This document shows positions 1 through 5,313 of a stretch of 7,285 bases of DNA, one piece after another. The position numbers were made by a program, and so were the translations under genes. Under the pieces are notes generated by a model. The model worked only from the letters and a program-made list of their open reading frames with translations. It had not been told where the DNA came from and did not search any database. The stretch is from Methanomicrobia archaeon (lineage in GTDB: Archaea; Methanobacteriota_B; Thermococci; Methanofastidiosales; NM3), in assembly GCA_011372835.1 (NCBI GenBank), contig DSAJ01000117.1, positions 1 through 7,285 on the forward strand. The letters are read 5' to 3'. Every line of letters starts with the position of its first letter. The stretch's first letter is position 1.

Positions 1-357
1 ATACCGATCTTCATCCTCCTCATCGGGGGCATCGGCATCGTCATCGGCATCTCGACATGGGGCTACAAGGTCATCGAGACCGTGGGCCGGCGCATCACCG
101 AGATCACGCCCTCGCGAGGATTTTCCGCAGAGCTCGGTACGACGCTTACCGTGCTCCTCTGCTCGAAGATCGGTCTTCCCATATCGACGACCCAGGTGCT
201 CATCGGTTCGGTGATGGGCGTTGGATTCGCCCGCGGTATCGCCGCCATCGACTTCGGGATCATACGCCGCATCATCATCTCGTGGATGCTTACCCTGCCT
301 GTCGCCGCCGTGACGAGCATAATTATATATATTGCCCTTAGGGGCATTATATTATGA
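1..357 (+). CDS. PiT-family inorganic phosphate transporter, C-terminal part (5' end outside window)
   Basis: Phosphate permease of the PiT family, which imports inorganic phosphate across the cytoplasmic membrane by symport with a cation. Only the last 118 residues are present; the frame is open from base 1, so the gene starts upstream. The fragment opens with a Gly/Ile-rich membrane helix (residues 1-19). It continues with the C-terminal PiT signature, seen as GLPISTTQVLIGSVMGVG (from residue 58) followed by FARG. It ends with a hydrophobic helix (WMLTLPVAAVTSIIIYIA). A GTG at base 82 gives an open reading frame but cannot be the true start, because the membrane helix before it is in frame and belongs to the family fold. 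The DUF47 gene begins 9 nt after the stop, a common pairing for PiT genes. The last 11 codons are strikingly AT-rich and hold a hairpin. Seen: motif and helices. Known: family role. Inferred: the exact coupling ion, which cannot be told. Confidence 0.9.
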   Translation: MPIFILLIGGIGIVIGISTWGYKVIETVGRRITEITPSRGFSAELGTTLTVLLCSKIGLPISTTQVLIGSVMGVGFARGIAAIDFGIIRRIIISWMLTLPVAAVTSIIIYIALRGIIL

Positions 358-361
358 GGTG
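323..361 (+). promoter_or_regulatory. Hairpin plus TATA-like element before DUF47 gene, with GAGGTG ribosome binding site
   Basis: The end of the PiT gene holds an imperfect hairpin: arms 327-337 and 342-352 pair over 10 of 11 positions (one T-T mismatch at 332/347) around a TTAG loop. The left arm overlaps TTATATATA (323-331), which resembles an archaeal TATA box; a start about 25 nt downstream would fall near 352. GAGGTG (356-361) shares bases with the PiT stop codon and sits 5 nt before the DUF47 ATG. It could be an internal promoter, an mRNA structure that sets translation or processing of the downstream gene, or both. The ribosome binding site is firm; the other two readings are inference. 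Confidence 0.4.
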
Positions 362-366
362 TGTAG

Positions 367-1059
367 ATGGGAATTCTTGACAGGATACGCGTCCCGCTCC
401 TTGGAACGCTTCGACCAGACCCCTTCAAACGTCTGAACGACCATGCAAAGATCGTCAAGTGCTGCACCGAGTCGATGCAGGAGGCCGTTACCGCCTATTT
501 CAGGGGCGACTTCGAGCGATTCGAGACGTATCGCGTCAAGGTGACCGAGCAGGAGGGCGAGGCGGACCTTATCAAGAAAAACATCCGAAACCACCTTCCC
601 CGCAACATCCACATGCCGGTGGACAAGCGCAACTTCATGCTGCTTTTGACCCAGCAGGACAAGATCCTCGACTACGAGGAGGACGTCGTGCAGTGGCTCT
701 CGATCCGCACCACCAAGTGCGATGAGCAGCTCGCCAAGGAGTTTCTGACGCTCACCGACAAGGTGGTCGAGACGATACAGCACTTCGAGCGGGCGATCTT
801 CAATCTCACCGACGTCGTCGAGGCGTCGTTTAGCGACGAGGAGCGAAGCGAGACCAAGCGCTACATCAAGCACGTGAGCAGCAGCGAGCACGAGTCCGAC
901 CTATTGGAACACCAGCTCTCGCGCACGATCTTCTCGCTTGAAGGGACGCTGTCTGCCATGGACATCTACCATATGCTGCGCACCGTGCAGCTGCTTGGCG
1001 AGGTGGCAAACCATGCGGAGAACGCCTCGGACCGCGTGCGCACCCTGCTAGCGCGCTAG
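367..1059 (+). CDS. DUF47 / PhoU-like phosphate transport accessory protein (TIGR00153 type)
   Basis: A 230-residue, largely helical cytoplasmic protein of the DUF47 (TIGR00153, PhoU-related) family, usually encoded next to PiT transporters and thought to modulate them or to sense phosphate status. The N-terminus MGILDRIR and the full length fit this family. Acidic E-x-x-x-D patterns like the metal-binding motifs of PhoU are visible: EGEAD at 63-67, EHESD at 174-178 and ENASD at 218-222, plus an acidic stretch DYEED at 102-106. No signal peptide or membrane segment is seen. The start is fixed by GAGGTG 5 nt upstream, overlapping the PiT stop, so the two genes are probably cotranscribed and translationally linked. 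An internal promoter is also possible. The metal-binding role is inferred from PhoU homology; the pairing with PiT is seen directly. Confidence 0.9.
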   Translation: MGILDRIRVPLLGTLRPDPFKRLNDHAKIVKCCTESMQEAVTAYFRGDFERFETYRVKVTEQEGEADLIKKNIRNHLPRNIHMPVDKRNFMLLLTQQDKILDYEEDVVQWLSIRTTKCDEQLAKEFLTLTDKVVETIQHFERAIFNLTDVVEASFSDEERSETKRYIKHVSSSEHESDLLEHQLSRTIFSLEGTLSAMDIYHMLRTVQLLGEVANHAENASDRVRTLLAR

Positions 1060-1068
1060 ATGGTGAGA

Positions 1069-1079
1069 TATTTATTTTA
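1069..1079 (+). promoter_or_regulatory. TATA box for the leader ORF / asparaginase transcript
   Basis: TATTTATTTTA lies just after the DUF47 stop, in the only AT-rich stretch of this part. With the usual archaeal spacing of about 25 nt, transcription would begin near 1099, just before AGGTGA (1104-1109) and the ATG at 1114. The same T-rich stretch, in + orientation, could also serve as the U-rich terminator of the PiT-DUF47 transcript. Confidence 0.55.
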
Positions 1080-1080
1080 A

Positions 1081-1103
1081 GCTGCTACGAGCAAGACAGC
1101 AGC
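1081..1103 (+). promoter_or_regulatory. 6-bp inverted repeat around the predicted transcription start (possible operator)
   Basis: GCTGCT (1081-1086) and AGCAGC (1098-1103) are perfect inverted arms separated by 11 nt. They lie between the TATA-like box and the ribosome binding site of the leader ORF and straddle the predicted start site near 1099. That position would suit a repressor operator. With an 11-nt loop and only 6 pairs, a weak RNA hairpin is less likely, since most of the left arm would not be transcribed from this promoter. A repeat this short could also be chance. Confidence 0.25.
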
Positions 1104-1113
1104 AGGTGAACCT

Positions 1114-1191
1114 ATGAACACATGCGATAACGCCACTTCATCTTATGCATCTGTGAACGTGCCCTTTGCGCCGCGGAGGCCGGGCCGATGA
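1114..1191 (+). CDS. Possible 25-residue leader peptide overlapping the asparaginase start
   Basis: A short open frame of 25 codons (begins MNTCDNATSS, ends PRRPGR). It has an ATG start and a good ribosome binding site, AGGTGA at 1104-1109, 4 nt upstream. Its TGA stop (1189-1191) overlaps the ATG of the asparaginase gene (1188-1190) as ATGA, the classic arrangement for translational coupling. The TATA-like box at 1069-1079 is correctly placed to make this the first frame of the transcript. I recognise no family; the peptide is hydrophilic with one Cys and three Asn. The asparaginase also has its own GGAGG at 1175-1179, so coupling may modulate rather than be required. It may be a chance frame within a long 5' leader; the precise overlap and ribosome binding site are the reasons to list it. 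Confidence 0.35.
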   Translation: MNTCDNATSSYASVNVPFAPRRPGR

Positions 1192-2075
1192 AGTCGATCA
1201 TCATCCACGGCGGCGCGTGGAACATGCCCGAAAAGCTTGATAAGCCCCATCTCAGGGGTGTGGAGGCGGCCTGCAAGGTGGCACGCGACGCGCTCCTTGA
1301 CGGCCGTGGAAGCCTCGAGGCCATCACCGACGCGCTCGTCCTCCTGGAGGAGGATACCACGTTTGATGCGGGCGTGGGGTCGTTTCTCAACGCCGCCGGC
1401 GACGTGGAGCTCGATGCCGGGATCATGGACGGCACCACTGGCGACTACGCCTGCTGCGGCGCTGTCTCGAAGCTGAGAAACCCCATCCTGGCCTGCAAGC
1501 GGCTGCTTGAGGTCTCGCCCAACAAGCTGCTCGTCTGCGAGGGCATGCACATCTTCGCACGTGAGCAGGGCTTTACACTCATCGACAACGACGACCTCAA
1601 GATCGAGCGCGAGATCGAGCGCTACGAGGGAACGAAGCTGCCTGTGGCATCGTACTTTTCACCCAGCGACACCGTGGGCGCGGTGGCCATCGACGACGGC
1701 GGGCACATCGTCGCTGCAAACACCACCGGCGGGACGCCGGGAAAGCCGTCCGGACGCGTCGGCGACTCGCCGCTTGTGGGTTGCGGCATCTACGCCGGCC
1801 CGCACGCCGGTGCGGCCGCAACGGGCCTTGGCGAACCGATCATCAAGACGGTGCTCACAAAGCGCGTCTACGACTACTACTGTGAGAGTAACGACATATC
1901 CCGCGCGACGTCTGCCGGCATACGCGACCTTGCGCACCACGGCTGGGGCGGCGTCATCGCCCTTGACAAGCATGGCACCCCGTCCGCATGCCACAACACG
2001 ACCAAGATGCCGCACGCTACGTGGGATGAGAAAAGCGATAAGATCGAAAAAAAGATAGGAAACCCCCGATGTTAG
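1188..2075 (+). CDS. Isoaspartyl peptidase / L-asparaginase (plant-type, Ntn-hydrolase, peptidase family T2)
   Basis: Cytoplasmic Ntn hydrolase that removes beta-aspartyl (isoaspartyl) residues from dipeptides and/or hydrolyses L-asparagine to aspartate and ammonia. At 295 residues it is a full-length precursor. The N-terminus has SIIIHGGAW, typical of the family. The nucleophile is Thr162 in SDTVGAVAIDDGG, at which the precursor would cleave itself into alpha and beta subunits. Other active-site positions line up with E. coli EcAIII by spacing from the nucleophile: Thr180 (NTTGG), Arg190 and Asp193 (GRVGDSP), and Thr212-Gly213 (ATGLGE). The residue before the nucleophile is Asp rather than the Gly of EcAIII. 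GGAGG (1175-1179) lies 8 nt before the ATG. The C-terminal tail is Lys-rich (EKSDKIEKKIG), and its codons also form the T-tract of the opposing terminator. The stop overlaps the stop of the convergent cupin gene by 4 nt. Peptidase versus asparaginase preference cannot be told from sequence. Confidence 0.93.
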   Translation: MKSIIIHGGAWNMPEKLDKPHLRGVEAACKVARDALLDGRGSLEAITDALVLLEEDTTFDAGVGSFLNAAGDVELDAGIMDGTTGDYACCGAVSKLRNPILACKRLLEVSPNKLLVCEGMHIFAREQGFTLIDNDDLKIEREIERYEGTKLPVASYFSPSDTVGAVAIDDGGHIVAANTTGGTPGKPSGRVGDSPLVGCGIYAGPHAGAAATGLGEPIIKTVLTKRVYDYYCESNDISRATSAGIRDLAHHGWGGVIALDKHGTPSACHNTTKMPHATWDEKSDKIEKKIGNPRC

Positions 2076-2084
2076 AGCGGGGGT
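2044..2084 (-). terminator. Hairpin plus T-rich tract ending the ferredoxin-AOR-cupin operon
   Basis: ACCCCCG (2062-2068) and CGGGGGT (2078-2084) form a perfect 7-bp stem with a 9-nt loop (2069-2077). Read on the - strand, the stem is followed by TTTCCTATCTTTTTTTCG, a T-rich tract with seven consecutive T. This suits termination of the leftward cupin transcript. On the + strand no T-run follows the stem. Both convergent stop codons, TAA for the cupin (2074-2072) and TAG for the asparaginase (2073-2075), lie in the loop. Archaeal termination depends mainly on the U-tract, so the stem may instead protect the 3' end. Confidence 0.55.
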
Positions 2085-2431
2085 GCGTTGATCGCGACAA
2101 GCGAGAGCCTGCCGTTTCCCGTGTTCTTGAGCGAGTGTACCACCTTCGGCGGGAAGAAGACGACGGTATGGGGGCCGACGTCGTACTCGTCATCGCCGAT
2201 GGTCACGCGCATCGAACCCTCGAGGACGTAGTATGCCTGCTCCACCTCGTGCGTGTGGGGCTCGGCATAGCCACCTTCCTCGAAGTCCGAGCGCAGTATC
2301 GACATCTTGAAGGCACCATGCTCCTTCATGAGGAACTTCTTCGTGGTGCACTTCACATGCCCTTTCGGTACGAACTCCTCTGTTTCATCTTCGCGAATGA
2401 CAAACCTCAATGCGTCGCCACAGGCGCCCAT
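2072..2431 (-). CDS. Small single-domain cupin protein
   Basis: A 119-residue cupin, a six-stranded beta-barrel that usually holds a divalent metal. Motif 1 is visible as GGYAEPHTHEVEQAYYVLEG, with probable ligands His59, His61 and Glu64 or Gln65. Motif 2 is GPHTVVFFPPKVVHSLKN, with His99 as a ligand. This HxHxxEQ type is common in small cupins of unassigned function. There is no signal peptide. GAGGTGA (2439-2445) lies 7 nt before the ATG and overlaps the AOR stop codon, so the gene is the third of the ferredoxin-AOR-cupin operon. Its role there is unknown: it could act on an AOR substrate or product, help handle metal, or be a small isomerase or regulator. Its stop overlaps the convergent asparaginase stop. 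Confidence is high for the fold, low for the function. Confidence 0.9.
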   Translation of the reverse strand: MGACGDALRFVIREDETEEFVPKGHVKCTTKKFLMKEHGAFKMSILRSDFEEGGYAEPHTHEVEQAYYVLEGSMRVTIGDDEYDVGPHTVVFFPPKVVHSLKNTGNGRLSLVAINAPPL

Positions 2432-2443
2432 TGCGAATTCACC

Positions 2444-4270
2444 TCAGTACTCGAGCTGGTCGGCCACGTAGCCGATGCCGAACTTCTCGAGACGCTCCTT
2501 TGTGGGGATGCCGTTCTCGTTCCATCCGCGCAGCTCGTAGTATCGGTCCAACATCTGGTCGAGCTCCTCCTGGGGGCAGTACATGCCCTTGAGCGGCCCG
2601 TCAGGTATTGGCTCATTCATGAATCGCCATGGAAGTTTATCATCTTTTCGGGTTATGCCCTCGCGGCAGTTGAACGCGCGCTCCATCGTGTAGATGCGGT
2701 CGGCGATCTCGGTGAGCTCCTCAAGAGTGAGGTCCCATCCGATGGTGTCGTTGACCCAGCGCACGTAGTTTTCCGTGAGCACGAGGCCTGTGGACTTCTC
2801 ACAGAGGTGGCAGATGACCGCCGCGTCGCCAAAGGTCGTCCAGTTGGCGGTGTCAAAGGCGATCTCGGCCTTGTCCGAGATGTCCTCGCGCTGCTCGCGC
2901 GTGAAGCCGTACTCCATCGACGGGCGGGCGTCGTGGTGGCTGCCGCCCCTGTTGGAGACGGAGTACCCGATGCTCATCGTCTTGATGCCGCGGCCGGAGT
3001 GGCCGGCTGGCTCGAGGCCCTTGATGTGGATGGCGAACTTGTAGGCGTCGCCGCCAAGCTTTTTTGCCATCTCGCGCGTTCCGAGTCCGACGAACTCGCC
3101 CACACCCTCTGCCTTGCCGGTGAGCTCGCACACCTTGTAGAGCGCCTCCCTGTTGCCCCACGAGAAGTCGAGGCCGGACAGGTCGACATCGCCGAGCAGG
3201 CCCTTCTCCTGGGCCTCCATCATGAACGAGACGGAAAGACCAAACGATATCGTGTCAAGGCCGAGCTCGTCGCAGAGCGCGTCGGTGCGTATCAGTGTGT
3301 CGAGGTCGTCGACGCCGCACATGCTGCCCAATGAGTAGAGTGACTCGTACTCGGGACCCTCGGTGACCGCCGGGTCGGACTTGGCCTGGTCGATCTTCGT
3401 GCATGCGATGCGGCATGCGAAGCATGCGTCGTTACGCTTCCAGTGCTCTGCCTTGAGCTTCTCGCCCGAGATCTCCTCGGCACGCTCGAACTGCTCCTTC
3501 TGGTAGTTGTACGTACCGAGCGAACCCTGGTTGTTGATGATGTTGACGAGGATGGGCGTGCCGTAGTCGGTGAGGCCCTTGCCCTTCGTCTCATACTCTG
3601 GGATGAGCTCGTTGTAGTGCTTGAACATCTTGCCGAGGTCTGCCACCTCGACGTCCTTGGACCCGCGCACGGTGATGGCTTTGAGCTTCTTAGCGCCGAA
3701 GACGGCGCCCATGCCGCCGCGGCCGCATGCGCGCACGTCGTGGATGACGCATGCGTAGCGCACCTTGTTCTCGCCGCCCGGACCGATGCAGAGCGTCGAG
3801 AAGTCGGAGGCCGTAAGCTCCTCTATCTTTTCCTGGACCTCCTTCGTGTCAAGGCCCCAGAGCCCGCCTGCGTCGCGCAGCTCCACGGTGTCGTCGTCGA
3901 TGTAGAGGTATTTTGGCGAGTCGGCCTCGCCGGTGATGATGATCGAGTCGTAGCCTGCATACTTGAGCTTGGCGGCGAAGTCGCCGCCGAACGCACCGCG
4001 CATGTAGCCGCCGGTCAGCGGTGACTTGGTCACCACGGTGCCGCGGCCCGCGCCGTGCAGGAATGTCCCTGAGATGGGACCAGCACCCACGGCGATGACG
4101 TTGTCGGGGCCGAGCGGGTCGGCGCCCTTGGGACATAGGTCAAAGAGGTACTTTGCCCCGAATCCCACGCCGCCGAGGAACTTCCTCGCAAGGTCGTCCT
4201 CGGTCTTTTCCGTCTTGATCTCGCCGGTGGAGAGATTGACAAATAAAATCTTACCTGCATATCCTTTCAT
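2444..4270 (-). CDS. aor: Tungsten-type aldehyde:ferredoxin oxidoreductase, catalytic subunit
   Basis: AOR-family enzyme that oxidises aldehydes to carboxylic acids at a tungsten (or Mo) bis-pterin cofactor and passes electrons through a [4Fe-4S] cluster to ferredoxin; cytoplasmic. From the chosen ATG the protein is 608 residues, close to P. furiosus AOR (605). It runs as the N-terminal AFOR domain (about 4-205, with SPLTGGYMRGAFGG near 83-96) and the C-terminal domains. Cluster ligands are Cys283, Cys286 and Cys290 (CFACRIAC), with Cys487 as the probable fourth. The first pterin motif DxxGLD is intact (DELGLD, 334-339). The second, DxxGLC in P. furiosus, reads DAAVIC (482-487). GPEYES (305-310) holds the conserved active-site Glu, and His445/446 (GGSHHDA) match the conserved His region. 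The frame opens 26 codons further upstream, but MKGYAGKILFVNLSTG is the family N-terminus, and GGAGGAGG (4278-4285) lies 7 nt before it, 2 nt beyond the ferredoxin stop. The substrate cannot be told. Confidence 0.95.
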   Translation of the reverse strand: MKGYAGKILFVNLSTGEIKTEKTEDDLARKFLGGVGFGAKYLFDLCPKGADPLGPDNVIAVGAGPISGTFLHGAGRGTVVTKSPLTGGYMRGAFGGDFAAKLKYAGYDSIIITGEADSPKYLYIDDDTVELRDAGGLWGLDTKEVQEKIEELTASDFSTLCIGPGGENKVRYACVIHDVRACGRGGMGAVFGAKKLKAITVRGSKDVEVADLGKMFKHYNELIPEYETKGKGLTDYGTPILVNIINNQGSLGTYNYQKEQFERAEEISGEKLKAEHWKRNDACFACRIACTKIDQAKSDPAVTEGPEYESLYSLGSMCGVDDLDTLIRTDALCDELGLDTISFGLSVSFMMEAQEKGLLGDVDLSGLDFSWGNREALYKVCELTGKAEGVGEFVGLGTREMAKKLGGDAYKFAIHIKGLEPAGHSGRGIKTMSIGYSVSNRGGSHHDARPSMEYGFTREQREDISDKAEIAFDTANWTTFGDAAVICHLCEKSTGLVLTENYVRWVNDTIGWDLTLEELTEIADRIYTMERAFNCREGITRKDDKLPWRFMNEPIPDGPLKGMYCPQEELDQMLDRYYELRGWNENGIPTKERLEKFGIGYVADQLEY

Positions 4271-4272
4271 GT

Positions 4273-4677
4273 TCAGTCCTCCTCCAGGAACAATGCGTTG
4301 AAGGGACAGTAGCGGATGCAGTTGGTCGCCCCGTCGCAAAGGTCGCACTTGAGGACGTACTCGAGCTCCTCATGCGTGAAGATGGAGCCGTACGGGCACG
4401 CATCGACACAGACCATGCATCCAAGGCACTCGTCAGCGCTGAACTTCACTTCGCCGTCCTCGACGTAGAGCGCCTCGTCGGATGGACAGACGTCGACGCA
4501 CTCCGGTTCCTCGCAGTTCCGGCACGTGTTGTGCTGATATTTTCCATAGAACTCGTCTCGCCAGATGCGAATACGCGATTTCTTCGGATTGAACACCCCT
4601 TCGTGTGTCGCTGAACAGACCAGAACGCAGGTCTCACAGCCAGTGCACTTCTCGGGGTCGAACCCTACTCTCTTCAT
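4273..4677 (-). CDS. Polyferredoxin with four [4Fe-4S] motifs, probable AOR electron-transfer subunit
   Basis: A 134-residue iron-sulfur protein with 16 Cys in four groups: Cys11/14/17/21, Cys52/55/60/64, Cys84/87/90/94 and Cys111/114/120/124, enough for four [4Fe-4S] clusters. The layout resembles HycB/DmsB-type subunits and the AorA and BamC subunits that partner AOR-family enzymes in some anaerobes. It has no signal peptide or membrane segment. It begins the operon: the ATG follows AGGTGGTGA (4685-4693) and a TATA/BRE promoter. The gene ends 2 nt before the AOR start, and its last codons carry the AOR ribosome binding site. The direct partnership is inferred from this linkage and the subunit type. 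No FAD/NADH-binding AorC-like subunit is in the window, so the final acceptor is more likely ferredoxin than NAD, though a flavin subunit could lie elsewhere. Confidence 0.92.
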   Translation of the reverse strand: MKRVGFDPEKCTGCETCVLVCSATHEGVFNPKKSRIRIWRDEFYGKYQHNTCRNCEEPECVDVCPSDEALYVEDGEVKFSADECLGCMVCVDACPYGSIFTHEELEYVLKCDLCDGATNCIRYCPFNALFLEED

Positions 4678-4707
4678 AATAAAGTCACCACCTAACGGTA
4701 AAGTGGT

Positions 4708-4724
4708 AAAAATTTAAAGGTTTC
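4708..4724 (-). promoter_or_regulatory. BRE/TATA promoter of the ferredoxin-AOR-cupin operon
   Basis: Read on the - strand, GAAACC (4724-4719, BRE-like) is followed by TTTAAATTTTT (4718-4708). A start about 25 nt downstream would fall near 4690, leaving a leader of about 12 nt that includes part of the AGGTGGTGA ribosome binding site of the ferredoxin gene. The KH gene upstream on the same strand stops at 4732, so this box lies in the only gap between two operons. Its T-rich stretch could also end the KH transcript. Confidence 0.62.
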
Positions 4725-4731
4725 GTTATGT

Positions 4732-5313
4732 CTAAACCGTATTATCGGTCGTAAACGAGACGCTGTCGATGATCGCGCGCTCCTTTCGTTCCTTGTGCAC
4801 CTTCTCCAGGTAGCGGTAGACTCCGGAGTGCGGCTTTCCCTCAAGGAGCATGTCGACGGCCTTCTTCGCGTCGTAGACCTCCTCGAACGTGCCCAGAAGC
4901 GAGACGGTCTTGCCGTAGACGGACATGTGCGCGCCGGTCAGCGTCTCGATGACGCGCCGCGTCTTTCCCTCCTTGCCGATCAGGCGTCCGCGGATGCGGC
5001 GAATCGAGTTCTTCGAATGGCCCACGATGTCGGATATGTCGATGATCTCGACGATGGTGCCGTCCTCCTTGAGCCGCATCGCCTTTTCAGGCGAGAATCC
5101 GCGCGCGATGGCGCGCACCATGTCGCGCCCCTTCCACACGGCCAGGGGGTCGTCGGTGTCGCTTCGCTCGTAGATGCCGACGGTGGACGCCTCGCTGTCG
5201 ATGTCAAGCTGCACGCGCAGCTCCGACTCGACCTGGTCCCTGGTCTCGCCCTTCTTGCCTATCAGTATGCCGATGCGTTCCTTTGGCACCCGTACGAACT
5301 CTTCATTCTCCAT
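4732..5313 (-). CDS. Two-KH-domain RNA-binding protein, archaeal Dim2/Pno1 (Krr1-like) homologue
   Basis: RNA-binding protein of the archaeal Dim2/Pno1 family, which helps mature the 3' end of small-subunit rRNA during 30S assembly and in archaea can also bind aIF2 alpha. From the ATG it is 193 residues. The first KH domain has the GxxG loop GKKG at 19-22 (ERIGILIGKKGETRDQ); the second has GKEG at 113-116 (LIGKEGKTRRVIETLTG). Between them, RGFSPEKAMRL (71-81) is characteristic of this family. A GTG three codons upstream (5322-5320) also opens the frame, but it lies inside GGGTGG (5319-5324), which is better read as the ribosome binding site 5 nt before the ATG at 5313. The start overlaps the RIO1 gene end by 11 nt, supporting one operon with RIO1 and aIF1A, two other factors of the small subunit. 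Seen: KH motifs. Known: family role. Confidence 0.93.
   Translation of the reverse strand: MENEEFVRVPKERIGILIGKKGETRDQVESELRVQLDIDSEASTVGIYERSDTDDPLAVWKGRDMVRAIARGFSPEKAMRLKEDGTIVEIIDISDIVGHSKNSIRRIRGRLIGKEGKTRRVIETLTGAHMSVYGKTVSLLGTFEEVYDAKKAVDMLLEGKPHSGVYRYLEKVHKERKERAIIDSVSFTTDNTV

Noticed and set aside
352..891. 179-codon open frame on the - strand opposite DUF47
   Set aside because: Mirror of the DUF47 coding frame with Leu/Val/Asp-rich antisense composition; no family motif.
1661..1760. Tandem-looking GGC/GCC-rich runs in the asparaginase
   Set aside because: They encode the conserved Gly/Ala-rich active-site segment and are not a DNA repeat.
2069..3334. 421-codon open frame on the + strand opposite the AOR and cupin genes
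   Set aside because: It is antisense to well-conserved genes, shows no recognisable domain, and long antisense frames are expected in GC-rich DNA with strong third-position bias.
3443..4024. 193-codon + strand open frame opposite the AOR N-terminal half
   Set aside because: Antisense shadow of the conserved AFOR domain; repetitive Leu/Val/Ala composition and no motif.
4271..4348. 26-codon N-terminal extension of the AOR
   Set aside because: It overlaps the ferredoxin coding sequence, lacks a ribosome binding site, and precedes the conserved AOR N-terminus, which has its own GGAGGAGG.
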